NCBI GenBank assembly: GCA_015501595.1
Contig: JADNRX010000017.1
Location: forward strand, 186,001 to 250,000
Origin: Hymenopellis radicata
Taxonomy: Eukaryota; Basidiomycota; Agaricomycetes; Agaricales; Physalacriaceae
Reading direction: 5' to 3'
Length of the DNA stretch: 64,000 bases
Shown here: positions 36,407 through 48,206 of the stretch, piece by piece
Position numbering within the stretch: position 1 is the first letter of the stretch
Layout of the letters: each line of letters opens with the position of its first letter
Translations under genes and position numbers: made by a program
Notes under the pieces: generated by a model
Told to the model about the DNA's origin: nothing
What the model saw: only the letters and a program-made list of their open reading frames with translations
Databases searched by the model: none

Positions 36407-37751
36407 TAAAAGTGGACGAGCCGCCTCCCATTCCCGTGGGGCCAGCCCCTCCTACGGTAGACGTAGTGGAAGTGATCGATGTCAAACCATCTCCTTTTAC
36501 AGCGCTGCGTCTTGTACACATCCATATACTCTCCTTCCTCCCGCGCAGTGCTCTCCTCTCCGTTATCCGTGTATCCCAACAAATGCGCACGGTCTGCCGT
36601 CCCATTCTCTACGCTGACCCTTTGAGTGTTGTCCTGCCTCCGCTTGATTCAATAGACCGCAGGTATTCAAGCATGTTCGATCTCGCATTGCAAAACTATA
36701 TGCCTAGGCTTGTTGAATCGTTGGTGTCCAATCCAAGTATGAGCAAGTTCCTGCGTTGCCTTCATGTTGCTGTGCCAGCATTAGACTTTTGGGGAGCCGA
36801 GAAAGCTTCCTGGCTCAAAGATCTTCTGGGCGACATTTGGCTGCAAGACGTGCGCGAGCTGTGGATATATCCCACTTATTTGACGAAACACCCGAGCTCA
36901 ACGGATTCCGGTCCTGGGCAGGAATACCGCCACGGGCTGTACGAGCTTGCACGTCTATTTCCCGGACTGTCGACTTTACATCTCATTGCGGTTGTGCGGA
37001 GTACCCTTCTCCTCGATCCCGTCGAAGAAGTAGAGCATACTAGGGCACTTCCGCCGCTGTGGAATTCGCTGCGACACCTGACGGTGCATCTCGCGCAAGA
37101 GCCATTCTATCTAGACGTGTACCGGCGTATGATCGCGTCTTCGGCATCGACGTTGCAGTCTCTGCACATCCACACACCAGACGCATTACTCATCGAGGAA
37201 GACGAGTGGAGGCGGTTCCTTGTGTGCCCGAATCTACGGGAGCTAACGATATTCCACCAGTCCCCCGGCCTGCAGGCGCTTCTGCTCCGCTGTTTTCCTC
37301 GGCTGATTTCTCTCGATATGAAACGTGGTCCGGTGCAGCGCGATACTCTTGATTTGTCGGTGTCCGCTCCGCGGTTGGAGCATGTTCAGTTTACGACGAT
37401 GTTCTTGGATACTGGGTTGCCGAGCACGATCAAGACTGTGTCGGTGAGGCACAGGATATTTTGCGAGGTGGGTGGTGGAAGGCTGGGGCGGCCTGAGGCG
37501 GTATTTTTTGGGAAAGGGCTGGTCGGAAAGATGAGTGATAATGTACGGTTTGTGGGAGAGGCGTGGCCGGGGCTACTATCTCTGGAGATCGGAGGGTCAG
37601 TGGACGTAGAAGAGCTGGTATGTTTTTATCGTCATGGTCTATTCTTGTGATACTTATCATGCTATAGCGCTCACTGATCGCTACCCATCTACCGCGTCTC
37701 GAGATCCTCATTCTTTCTGTGTACAAGGAGCATTCGCCCGCGGTGGACTAG
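36407..37751 (+). CDS. F-box/LRR-type protein, 5' end disturbed by a MITE
   Basis: An open frame runs from the MITE border through KVDEPPPIPVGPAPPTVDVV, an F-box (LVHIHILSFLPRSALLSVIR then VSQQMRTVCRPILYADP), and a long LRR-like region with LRHLTVHLAQEPFYLDVYRR and LRELTIFHQSPGLQALLLRC. A 50-bp intron (37618-37667) precedes a short last exon ending at 37751. There is no in-frame ATG before the F-box. The natural start was either upstream of the MITE, where the fragment at 35585-36109 is in the same frame across the TA site, or has been lost. The copy is therefore probably damaged at its 5' end although the body is open. Confidence 0.6.
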
Positions 37752-39593
37752 GGGTATCTGAACACGCTCGCGACTCGAGACGGACGATGATGGCAAGACG
37801 CAGACGATTGTGGCTGTGCTACAGCTAAACACGCACTAGTCATCAGGAATTGCCCCACTGGCAAATTCCTGCTAAAACTCTTCAAATACCTAAGATATGC
37901 TCAGAATACCAACATTCAGTTGTTTTAGTTGAATAGTAGAAATAGCAAAAATTCACTAACCCCTTAACAGCGGAAAGTCAGTTTTAGCTTCGAGAAGTCA
38001 AGGTTGGTACGAGTAAGCATGGGTTAAACAGTATGAGATTCAGCTTATTGGGCCTTACACACAGATGGAAAGTGGTCAAAACATCATATATTTGAGTACA
38101 CATTGATACAGCTGGGTACTACTGCAATACAGAGGTAGCATAAGAGTAAATAACTAACTGCAGCCACCGAGCCGTGAACCTTGCCTCACAACGCTTGCAT
38201 AGGCACTGTGGGGAGAGCAAGAGAAAATCCCTAACCAAACCGACGAAACGGACAACCCATGCTTCGGGATCACGTCAACCACGGCGCGGATGTCTCTCGA
38301 CTGACAAGTAGGTCCTGCACTAGTATGGACTCGTTAGCGGGAAGCGGCGGAAGGAAAAAAGTGCGACTAGCCTGCCACAAAAGAACATGAGGCGCGTAAC
38401 GTCCTAAGCAGACGAGGGTCGGTATCCCTGACGTAGAGAGACACTCAACGGCGGCATCGTCTATTCCATGTAGTTCTGGGGCAGAGCCTTCGAGTACCTC
38501 TTCCTTGTTCTACGGCATCTGTTACCTCATTAGCGAGAAAGCGAAACAGGGAGTTGACACTCGCCTTTCCAGTTAACATGCAATACGGCAACACCCCAAG
38601 AGCCCATAAGTCCTCATTCCGGTCGTGCTCGTCAGCGTTGTGATTCTCATCATCTGAGCCTTGGTTATTGTACAGACGGTCAACAGTTGATCGTTGCCCT
38701 TGGTGTATCCCGCGTTCCGGAAGTGGTCGGGCCAGTCGGGTGCGCTACCATCTCGCTCATGCCTACCGTATTCCTTGCAGTCGTATCGGCTTCGTCGCGG
38801 TCCAACATGTGGACGTCGTCGTGTCGCAGGCAGAGGGGATTAGCTGGCTGGAGAGCTGAGGTAAGTCCACATAGAGGATGGGGAGGCGCGTACTGCAAAT
38901 GAAAAGACTCACGGGCCCGTGTTCCAGCGTCCGAGCTGTCCAGTCACAGCTAAAGCTCGTCGGTGGACTGGAAAGGAGTGAGTAGTGGAACTTGCGTTGT
39001 AAAAGTACGCAAGGACAGACAAAAAGACGCACCTGCTGTCTCTGCTGTGTAAAAATGTGCTCCTCACAGGTCACCAGTGTTGCGGGGCGCCAGCGGAGCG
39101 GCAACGCGGCGACATTGACGCGAAAAACTATGTGCTCGCCGCACGCAGTGGTCGGAAGTGTCTGGTAGGTCGTGGATTGAAGGCAAGATATATCAAACCG
39201 TGTTTGGCCATGGTTCGTTTTGATGTACCGGGCTGGTCGGTACATCGGTCCGGTGCGGAGTTTGAAATGGACTTGAACAATTTGCGTTTTGACCGACTTC
39301 CACTTTTGCTTCATTGACGTTGACCTGGCTACTGCCCCCACACCAACAATCGGGACTGCGACTTCGTTGATCAAGAGAGGCCGTAGAGGCTCTATGAGGT
39401 GTCAAAATATTCAACCATTTTCTTAACACAAAGACTCCCGGATTCCGACTTATTTGGCAGAACAAGGAGCGAAAAGTGTGATTGGCAAGTTTTTTGTACC
39501 TGTTTCCAACTGAAACAAGCACATTGTGCTAATTCTAGAAATATTGGCTTTTACAAAACATTTTTGAAGGAATTTGTCAGTGGGGTTTTTCCT
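37752..39593. other. A/T-rich gene-free region
   Basis: No gene is supported. Stretches around 37850-38120 are A/T-rich and have no coding character. Small frames at 38668-39374 are overlapping on both strands and lack splice support. Confidence 0.35.
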
Positions 39594-39956
39594 GATGTAC
39601 ATCTACTTCTGGATCGGTACACATTGGCTCTCTACACGACTCGATCTCCGGACGCCCAAGTCCCGCTCTCTCTGCCCGCTCTGTCTTCCCTTGGTCTCAG
39701 TCGTCTCCATTGGGACCTTCCCTGTCTGGGCTACCTAGCCCAGCGGCGCATCGATTATCCTGTTGATGATGGGTTTGACGAGGAGCAGAGACGGTGCGCG
39801 GCGAGGTTTTTTGAGACGTGTAAGGGATTGGGTGTTATCTCGTTCAATGGGATTCCTAGAGAGGACAAGAAAGGGAAGGTGCCGGATAGGGTGTGGACTA
39901 GAGTAGACGGGGGCTCGGATGACGGTAGGCGGCGCGTTGAAGTGGAGATTGAGTGA
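39594..39956 (+). pseudogene. C-terminal fragment of an F-box/LRR-type gene
   Basis: The open frame ending at 39956 becomes coding-like from about residue 65: LSLPALSSLGLSRLHWDLPC, then EEQRRCAARFFETCKGLGVI and an acidic end. This is the usual ending of the agaricomycete F-box/LRR family. No F-box or start lies upstream. It could be the displaced end of the gene at 36407-37751 or of another copy. Confidence 0.4.
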
Positions 39957-40399
39957 GGAGGAGCGAGGCGGGCGGTACACTGCCAACAGTGTGACATAGA
40001 CCCTTGACTCGGACAGCCTACTTGGATGTAGTGAAGTAGAATTGCGACTCGCGATTAGTAGATATCTAGCCCCTACCAACTCAAATAAGTACTTATGTGT
40101 GTGATGGGAAAAAATTTTTGAGGAGGCTCCAACCGAAAATTTACGACTATTGAGAGCAGACTACTGAACAAATTGTACTGAAATTGATAGACGAGATATC
40201 GCATCGTGTAGAATACAAGCTTGGCATCATGATAGAATGCTCCAAGTGAGTCATAAACTAGTAGAGGTATTCCAGCCTAATAGGACTTCCCAGGCCAGGT
40301 TCTTCAAGAACGGTGTACATATTGAGACATGATATGACTTTTCCACAGGTATTTTGTGCATGCATGGCCAGCATATTCTGCACGTCCAGTCAGCAATCG

Positions 40400-41152
40400 T
40401 TAACGCAAAGAGAGATATCTCTTCGCGCGGCGTTGAAATGCCGACCAAGGTGTCGTGGAAGTACGACGCTGCATCGAGTACTCCTCGCGCAACTGCTTGA
40501 TCGAGTACTCGTGCAACTGATGCACAAACCCAGCATTGGGCATGATGTATTCGCGCGCTAAGTACAAGCATAGGTAAGCCGGAGGTGCCATATAAATATG
40601 ATAATGGGCACCGACATTCCCGGATGAGCGCGAGCGCGTCCCCCACTGACAGTCCACGTTTTCGAATCACTGCGTAACATTAATAATAATAATATTCGAG
40701 ACATGGTACTAGACATACGATATGCCGCAATGACGGTCGGACTCCGCGACAGGCCCAGCGCACAGTGCACAAAGACGCGCCCGCCCGTGGTCAGCGCGGA
40801 ATCGATAAACTCGAACGTGGCGGGAAAGTGGGACATGAGATCGGCGGTTTCGCTGTCTTTGACGCTGATGACGAGGTGCCGCGGGGAAGATGAGAGTTCA
40901 GGTTGGAGTTGGAGGAGCACGTCGTTCATGTCCTCAATGTCCGGGCACACACTGAGTACGTGCGTTATTCCGTGTTTCTGGCGCAGTAAAGTCGATTGCG
41001 CCTCCCACATGCTATTATTTACGCTAGATAAATAAAGATAGGTAATGGGTATTGTTGTGCACGTACTTGCCGAGATAGAGCTGGTTCTCGATGACCTCGC
41101 TAATGCGGTCTGGTATACCGCCAGAGCCGTATTCAGCGTCCACATCTACCAT
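40400..41152 (-). CDS. dual-specificity protein phosphatase
   Basis: Four exons fit in phase: 41152-41067, 41023-40719, 40669-40616 and 40557-40400, giving 200 residues. The protein has the compact DUSP fold: ISEVIENQLYLGN at the start, GITHVLSVCPDIEDM, the loop VISVKDSETADL with the likely general-acid Asp, and the catalytic P-loop VHCALGLSRSPTVIAAY, a match to HCxxGxxRS with nucleophilic Cys and Arg. The end has RGLSVGDALALIRESR, IMPNAGFVHQLHEY and a basic C-terminal tail. The exon 3 donor at 40615 (GTCGGT) was chosen because it alone keeps the family sequence IRESREYIMPNAGF. It should remove phosphate from phospho-Tyr and phospho-Ser/Thr of signalling proteins; the substrate is unknown. 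Confidence 0.88.
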
Positions 41153-41405
41153 TTTAGACGCGCTTGTGGGGGTGTTGTGGTATGAGGTTTCAGTCAATGA
41201 TTGCCATGACTAGTTTCAGAGGCAGTGCGCGCGGCAAGGCTTGATGCGTGATGATCGTCCGGACGAAGAGGTGAGCCCGATCGCCGAACACGAACGAACT
41301 TGTGATATCGATGACAGATTATGGACACATGTGGGTGCAGGATTCATGTTACATATGTACACTGCTTTTCGGTACATTGACCTTTCAACTACCTCGATCT
41401 TCCCT

Positions 41406-42881
41406 TCAGTGCAACTGGAGGGATACGCCAGGACACAGTTCACGAAGTTTCGGGACCAGATTCGCATTCCAACCGCCATGCCTACTCCGATTCTGGTTCA
41501 CAACGAGTGTCTCCGCTCCCGTGAACCCAACCAACGTCGCGATAATCTCCTCGGCCGCTTCATCAGTCATCTCAAACTGGTATACTGGCGTGCAGTGCAA
41601 CACGCGAACGTGCGATATATCCACCGCCGGAAATATATCCCCGCCGCGGAGCTCGCAGAGTGGGAAGAGAAATGTCGAGATGGTGGGTCGTTGAGACATC
41701 AATGTCAGCAGTTCGCGGTGAGCCCGTACGCCGCCGAGAGCTGCTCAGGCGAAAAAGCATTTGCGAAAGCAGGCGTCAATGCAAGGCAGCTATTGGCGTT
41801 GACTGCAGACATGCTGGACAAGGCTGATGCGTTGGAGAGCCACAGGATAAGGTACTCTATCGGTGCGGATAATTCGTAACATTTGGTAACGCATTATCCT
41901 CCAACTGATAATTGGAACCATCCGCGCCGGACTCTGCAGGAGAGAGGTCGCTCCGGAATGATACCTTCTCTAGGCTTGGATGTCGCGATAGGAACGTGCC
42001 AACGAAAAGCGAGCCGCCATCGTACCGTAAGCGAGGATCTTCAGGTTGACAAGGTGTGGGAGCTGTATAGACTGGTGATACGGGGCCAGGATACTGCCGT
42101 CGATCTCCAATGAATGCACACGCGATTGATGCAACGATGCAATCGTCCAATCCTTCAATGGCGGACTGAAGAGCACCGAACACTCCCGCAGTGAAACAGA
42201 ATGCAGATTTGTGAGGGGCGCACCCGTGAATGGGGCAGCATCAACCGGTATGGCGATATCTCCACCGACAGTCCAGGTGAAGCCACTCGCTCTTGGTATG
42301 ATGGTCTGCAGGCCTTCCAGGACACGACATACAGCTCTATAATGCTCCTCCTTGGCCCCATCCAACAAAGGGGCTGCGAAATACTGCATACCAAGCGTCG
42401 ATAGAGTCAAACGCATACCGATGAGCTCCGGGCCAGTGCGCAGGTACTTCTGTAGCTGGTCCGCCTCTTCGACAAACCTGGCGGTTGTAAACGACGCAGA
42501 TACGGACGCCACCGGCTGTCTGACTAGGATGGCGAGGCGGAGGGCGGATAATGTGCAAAACGGATGCCGCTGGGTTCGTCCCGCAAGCAAAGTGCCCGCT
42601 GGGTACGGCGTATGATCGAACATGTAATGGGATGAGAAGGGGGAGCGACCATTAGTTATGAAGTGAGGGAGTCCATGTACCAAGGAGAAGTAGAAGGTAA
42701 AGGCCAAAATATTGAACCTTCTGGAGACGCAGCCGAGGGGAATGAGGTCTTCCAGATCTAGGTTGCCCAGGATGAGGTACACCAGCTCGTTGGGAACATC
42801 GTCAATCGATTGCGTATGAGACTCCATCCGAATATCACTGGGAGCAGACAGTGAGGTGGAGATCATGGTGGGAACTTGCAT
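41406..42881 (-). pseudogene. F-box gene, frameshifted paralogue of 44969-46426
   Basis: It starts MQVPTMISTSLSAPSDIRME and matches the intact copy downstream at most positions, including the F-box IDDVPNELVYLILGNLDLED. Near 41995 the two copies differ by two bases and this copy shifts frame (ending SLARSYRDIQA). It resumes as FLSRHPSLEKVSFRSDLSP in another frame and shifts again near 41880, where one base is missing before the region equal to ELSAPMEYLIL. The last part, from MSQRPTISTFLFPLCELRGG to the stop at 41406, is preserved. Here decay is convincing because an intact sister gene gives the reference. Confidence 0.8.
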
Positions 42882-43420
42882 GAAAGAGACATACCGGAAA
42901 TCAAATTTTCTTTTTTTTCTTTCTTTTCGCAGTCGATCTCCGGCAAGACAAGCCGAGTGACGTCACGCGTGTCAACTAACAACACCTCCACGGGCCACTC
43001 ATGGTTACTCGTGTGGTTTACGCGTCGCGTCTTCGTTATGATGGAAAACACTGGAGGATTTACCCAACAAGATTATTTCCCTGATAATCGAGTGGCTTAG
43101 CCCAGAGGAAACCATCACGCTCGGCTGCGTCAACCAAAAACTGAATAGTCTATCGTTCGCGTCGTATTTCTTATACAAAATCCAACACCCTCAATCATGG
43201 TCTACACGCATCTCCTTCTCAGACGACGAAAATTACCAGCTTTGGTCACGCTACTACCGCTTGCGTGAGCCCTTTCACACTCTCAGACCATTATCTCTCG
43301 CATTTTCAGAGAAGCGAAGGGTTGAATCACTGAGTGTCTTTACACATGCGCATCGATAGATGATGCGCAGACGCTCAAGGCCCGAGGAAAGAGGGTCTCA
43401 GAGCATCTTCCAGGCCAAGT
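42882..43420. other. region between the F-box pseudogene and the HNH gene
   Basis: No gene is supported. The first 100 bases (poly-pyrimidine run, then a CGGCAAGACAAGCCGAGTG-like block) resemble the upstream flank of the intact F-box copy at 46445-46560, so the duplication includes upstream sequence. A plus-strand stretch near 43085-43300 resembles a further F-box beginning in broken frames. Confidence 0.4.
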
Positions 43421-44766
43421 CTAAGGGACAGACAGCGTACTAGTGTACAATGCGAGGACAGACTCGAAGAATGCTGTAGATGTCGATCCATCAGATGCCA
43501 AAACCATTAGTGACTCCATATCTCGGTCAATCTCGTCGAAGTATTCCACAGCACCGGACATGTGCGCAACGCGCGCGCATATTCCATGGAGTGTTAGGAG
43601 TTTTGGGTCTGGCAGGGGTAGCTCTGCGTTCCTGAATGCCTTATGACGGTGCGGGAAGACAGAGAAAGTCACATTGTCTTGCCAATGGCCGTATGTTGTT
43701 GCGATGGAATAAGCTGTGTGGACTGTATATTCATGTTCCTGAAGACATGAGATAAGAAAAGTGAAGTAGAAAAAAGAAACCACGACACGCACCTTGCTGG
43801 TGGGCTCAAACCAGACGGCAAGGTCATCAAAGTTGGCGTGAACACTTGTCAGAAGGCAGAGAAGGTTGGCGAGCGAATGGACGCCATTAGCCTCTGCCAG
43901 CTTCGTTGCAATTTCCCTCATTCCAAAGCCATCAAGGATGCGCAAGAATGAGGCGGCGGAATCTCGCTGCGTAGTTTGAGCAAGTGAATGTACCTCCAAT
44001 TTCCCGCTGGCTGTATCCCCGTCAATATGCTGTGCCAAGCTCTCGTTCACGATGTGGCAGACTTGGACATTCCCTCGCCCGGTGTCAAACTCTCTGGCCA
44101 TTTGAGCGAGTTCTCGAATCTCCTTGCACGAGCTATCCTTCCATGACTGCGTGAGCTTGCAGCGGTATCCATCGCGTGCCAGTGCCTGCAATGGTTTCAA
44201 TGTTAAGACCTGGAAGCTTTGTCAGACGGCAAGCACACCTTCTTGCGTGAGGTGTCGTAGTTGAGGTTGGCAGAGACTAGATCCTCGCCCCATTTGTCCA
44301 CCATCTTATCGAAAGTTGGTCGCGAGGGATGCTGAGGCGTCGGCGGTGGTGGGGTCATCGTTGTTCGGACTGATGATAAATGAGCGATAGCACGTATGAG
44401 TGGGAAGAACGCACATGCTCGAAGTAGATGGTCGCGATACATCGCCCCAACGTTGTAGATCAGCGAGTTCCTATCGTCAGTCGTGTCGTTCAAGATCTCA
44501 GTACGGATGGTGCTGGTAGCCGCTGCGGTTATAAATGTGGGCCGCTCGTGAAAAACGTAAAGGAGACATCCAAGGACCCTTGAAGCAATGATATGACCTT
44601 TGGCCACCTTGTCTGTGCCTCCAGACTGATTGAAAATATAGATCGCGGCTTGCTCTGCGTGTAAGACGCAGTTATAGACGCTGACGGATTGCAGAGGCGC
44701 CGAGGCCGAAAGCCCTAGAGAGGAGAGAAGTGAGGAGTCTAGCTGTGGTGGTAAGATTTCGCTCAT
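43421..44766 (-). CDS. HNH-endonuclease-domain protein
   Basis: Four exons fit in phase: 44766-44415, 44369-44239, 44185-43793 and 43738-43421, giving 397 residues; the first and third introns (45 and 54 bp) are multiples of three but have good borders. The start is the ATG in GCCACCATGAGC; an upstream in-frame TTG was ignored. The central domain has ALARDGYRCKLTQSW, VQVCHIVNESL and LLCLLTSVHANFDDLAVWF, in the order RDxxRC, CHI, N...HxxFD of the HNH_2 type common in basidiomycetes. The N-terminal half is unassigned. Catalysis of DNA cleavage is expected from the fold but unproven; the usual Ala of the AHI motif is Cys here. The gene sits between two copies of a duplicated F-box gene. Confidence 0.8.
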
Positions 44767-44968
44767 GGTGGCCAAAGGGATACTTAGTTACTTTTCCCAC
44801 GTGGCCGTGAATGCCGAAGTGCCGAGTGGCCGAAGTGGATGACCGTCTCTCTGCTTCGTTTCCCCCACGGTCTCGCCGACCACTTTGCGTCGATGACAGA
44901 TTATAGCAAATTGTCTGATTATTATGATACTACATATGTACAGTGCTTACGATACCTTTCATGAATAA

Positions 44969-46426
44969 CTACAAATCCAACTGGAGGGATATGCCTGGAC
45001 AAATTTCACGAAGTTTCGGGACTAGGTGTGCATTCCAACCACCATGCCTACTCCGATTCTGGTTCACAACAAGTTTTTTCGCTCCCGTAAACCCAATCAA
45101 CGTCGCGATGATCTCCTGCGCCGCTTCATCAGTCATCTCAAACTGGAATTCTGGTATGCAGTGCAACACGCGAATGTGCGATATATCGTGCGCCGGAAAG
45201 ATGTCCCCACCGCGGAGCTCGCAGAGTGGGAAGAGAAAAGTCGAGATGGTGGGTCGTTGAGACATCAATGTCAGCAGTTCGCGGGTGAGCTCGTACCCCG
45301 CCGAGAGCTGCCCACGGGCAAGAGTATTACTATATGCGAACGCAGGTGTCAATGCAAGGCAGCTATCGGCGTCGACTGCAGATACGCTGGATAAGACCGA
45401 CGCGTTGGAGAGCCATAGGATAAGATACTCCATCGGCGCGGATAATTCAGTAACATGCGGTAACGCATTATCCTCCAACTGATAATTGGAACCATCCGCG
45501 CAGGACTCTGTAGGAGAGATGTTGCTCAGGAATGACACCTTCCGTAAGCTTGGATGTCGCGATAGGAACTTTAATGAAAAGAGAGCCGCCAATGTATCGT
45601 AAGCGTAAATCGTCAGGTTGCGAAGGTGTCGGAGTCGGATGGCCTGGTAATACGGGGCCAGGATACTGCCGTCGATCTCCAATGAATGCACACGCGATTG
45701 ATGCAAAGACGCAATCGTCCAGTCCTTCAATGGTGGACTGAAGAGCACCGGACACTCCCGCAGTGAAACAGAATGCAGGTTTGTGAGGGCCGCACCCGTG
45801 AATGGGACAGCATCAACAGGTATGGCGATATCTCCACCGACAGTCCAGGTGAAGCCAGTCGCTCTTGGTATGATGGTCTGCAGCGCTTCCAGGACACGAC
45901 ATACAGTTCTGTACTGCTCCTCCCTGGCCTCTTCGGCCACGAAAGAATGCATATCAACCGTCGGTAGAGTCAAATCCAGACTGATGAGCTCCGGGGCAGT
46001 GCGCAGATACTTCTGTAGCTGGTCCGCCTCTTCGACAAACCTGGCGGTTGTAAACGACGCCGATATGTACGATACCGGCTGTCTGACTAGGATGGCAAGG
46101 CGGAGGGCGGACAATGTGCAGAACGGATGCCGCTGGGTTCCTCCCGCCAGTGGCAGCCAATTGTCCACTGGGTACGGCGTATGATCGAAAGCGTAATGCG
46201 ATGAGAAGGGGGTGCGACCATGATTTATGAAATGAGGGAGTCCATGTACCAAGGAGAAGTAGAAGGTAAAGGCCAAAATATTGAACCTTCTGGAGACGCA
46301 GCCGAGGGGAATGAGGTCTTCCAGTTCTAGGTTGCCCAGGATGAGGTACACCAGCTCGTTGGGAACATCGTCAATTGATTGTGTATGAGACTCCATCCGA
46401 ATATCACTGGGAGCTGAAAGGGACAT
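44969..46426 (-). CDS. F-box protein, intact copy of a local duplication
   Basis: A single exon of 485 residues. The first true ATG is at 46426 (MSLSAPSDIRMESHTQSIDD); open sequence upstream has no ATG. The F-box is IDDVPNELVYLILGNLELED then LIPLGCVSRRFNILAFTFYF. The rest has LRR-like stretches such as LHSVSLRECPVLFSPPLKDW and ISLDLTLPTVDMHSF, ending KLREICPGISLQLDL. It is probably an SCF ubiquitin-ligase adaptor. The diverged copy at 41406-42881 is frameshifted; flanking DNA is duplicated as well (TGACAGATTAT at 41312 and 44896). Confidence 0.82.
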   Translation of the reverse strand: MSLSAPSDIRMESHTQSIDDVPNELVYLILGNLELEDLIPLGCVSRRFNILAFTFYFSLVHGLPHFINHGRTPFSSHYAFDHTPYPVDNWLPLAGGTQRHPFCTLSALRLAILVRQPVSYISASFTTARFVEEADQLQKYLRTAPELISLDLTLPTVDMHSFVAEEAREEQYRTVCRVLEALQTIIPRATGFTWTVGGDIAIPVDAVPFTGAALTNLHSVSLRECPVLFSPPLKDWTIASLHQSRVHSLEIDGSILAPYYQAIRLRHLRNLTIYAYDTLAALFSLKFLSRHPSLRKVSFLSNISPTESCADGSNYQLEDNALPHVTELSAPMEYLILWLSNASVLSSVSAVDADSCLALTPAFAYSNTLARGQLSAGYELTRELLTLMSQRPTISTFLFPLCELRGGDIFPAHDISHIRVLHCIPEFQFEMTDEAAQEIIATLIGFTGAKKLVVNQNRSRHGGWNAHLVPKLREICPGISLQLDL

Positions 46427-47378
46427 GGTGGTAACGCGCAAGAAAGAATCAAATGCCTTTTTTTCTCTTGCGGTTTCGATTGCAGTGGATCCTAGTGGAT
46501 CGTCAGGTCTCTCCGGAAATTGCCGAGACAAGCTGTCTGAGTGGCGTCACCCGCAACTGAAGAAGAAGTGGACGGGAGAATTTAACCCAAACTTGTTGCG
46601 AGCGCCAGCGAGCATCGTTCGTGAGCACGGCAGTCTAGGTGACCAAACTTGGCAGCGGCGGAACAGACCTGCAGTCGAGGTGAGACGCTGCGTGGCTGTG
46701 CCCCGATGTGCGTCGGGACGGTCGGGCCGAATGTGAATGTGAGTGGTGACCCTGAGTGAGTCGAAAGTATCATATCCTTCTGGCAATGGGTTTGCAATGG
46801 GTATACTACACATCTGAATTAGTCTGAATTGCATAGCTGCTTTTTTTACTGCCTGGAGGAATATGCGTCCCAAAAAGACCGACGCTGTGGCGCACTGAGG
46901 GCAAGACCGAAGCATTCCCAGACGGCATTCCCATCATACTTACACATCGTACCAATTCGAAACACGGCAGACCATCTCGGCAAAATGCTCTCCTGTACTC
47001 AAATACCGTTGCGACTCGCTACGGTGACTACACAAATCACAAGGATTGATCCTTCCGAAGATTCGAGTCGGCCTTGGAAAGAAGGGTTTGGTTCTGGGCC
47101 GACATTTGTCGCTCTTTCTCGAGTGAGGGCAATAACGGATCTGATGTTGGTTGAGAGTTTTGATTATTCTAGGGTGGTAGACCGCTACAGGAGAGACTAC
47201 TTAGTCGACTTTTCGCGTCGTTACATAAATCAATCTTATTGAATCTCACAGTCCTTTGACTGAACTGAGATTTCATTGCGGCGTAGCCGCCTCGCTGGTG
47301 CTCGCATCCGTGGGCTTCCCACAGTTCTATTTTAGAACATTTTCCCGGGTTTCCTTGAATTCAATAGGCCTAATCATT
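46427..47378. other. intergenic with no supported gene
   Basis: The region upstream of the F-box gene shares sequence with the flank of its paralogue to about 46560. Frames at 46829-47242 and 47256-47501 show no family or splice support. Confidence 0.35.
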
Positions 47379-47933
47379 GGAATAATCTATTTGGGAACCC
47401 CGGCTCGTCACGTTTGTGACACAAACCCTAAGAAATTATGTGGCGTAAATGAGTACTCTCCAAGCAGAACTGGGCACTCCATAGTCAGAAACCATGTATG
47501 ATACACCAATAAATAAAATTAGACACTAGAACACGTGAGGACATGATCCGTTAATCAGCGCCACATATCTATCTATCCAAAGGTGCCACAGATGAAGGGT
47601 CCTCACCCCAAGGTACACTCCACTTGGCTTATATTCTTCTATCTGTATAGCTCTGGGCCACTGTAGAACACCAGAGACTGCTCTAAGCAAGCTGAACACG
47701 ACATGTATGCTGTCTTAATGGCTGTCATCACTTTGGGTGCAAACGAGTCGGAATAGGCAACATGTAGTCACGGTGTACACTTATTGCATGCTCTACAAGT
47801 CTTTCAAGATGGAACTGAGGCTGTAGGGGCCTAGCAGGGCCTGAAATTCATTGAGAACACTTGGATCGGGAAATGGGGCCGGAGGGTTCGTGTCACAAAC
47901 GTGACGAACCGGGGTTCCCAAATAGATTATTCC
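47379..47933. mobile_element. MITE with 51-bp terminal inverted repeats and 10-bp target duplication
   Basis: Both ends begin GGAATAATCTATTTGGGAAC and match for about 51 bp with two differences. The insertion is flanked by perfect direct copies of CCTAATCATT (47369-47378 and 47934-47943). Long inverted repeats with a 9-11 bp duplication are typical of Mutator-like elements. The 555-bp body has no transposase. The exact duplication and near-identical ends imply a fairly recent insertion. Confidence 0.85.
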
Positions 47934-47943
47934 CCTAATCATT

Positions 47944-48206
47944 CGTTAGTCACTATACTTAGTGCGGATTCCGAAAGTTTGTATCTCACTAATCGACTCT
48001 GGACATGTAGGCCCAGAGGAGAAGTAATCCACACTGAAGTATGTCGTCGTCCAAAGGGACTTGTGCCGATTTCCAACGTGGTGTCGCGCATTTCGGCACA
48101 ACGCCAGCAGACTATGTATGTACAAACCTTACAAACACGTAGAGTACATGGGCCAATACAAACCAATTCTACTTAGAGATCAAGTCCGATTTCTAGTATG
48201 CAGCAA
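47944..48206. other. short intergenic stretch
   Basis: This holds the 3' region of the minus-strand gene at 48207-48687. No other feature was seen. Confidence 0.4.

Noticed and set aside
44969..46531. Longer F-box protein starting MSRQFPERPDD
   Set aside because: The upstream start is TTG; the first ATG at 46426 matches the start region of the paralogous copy.
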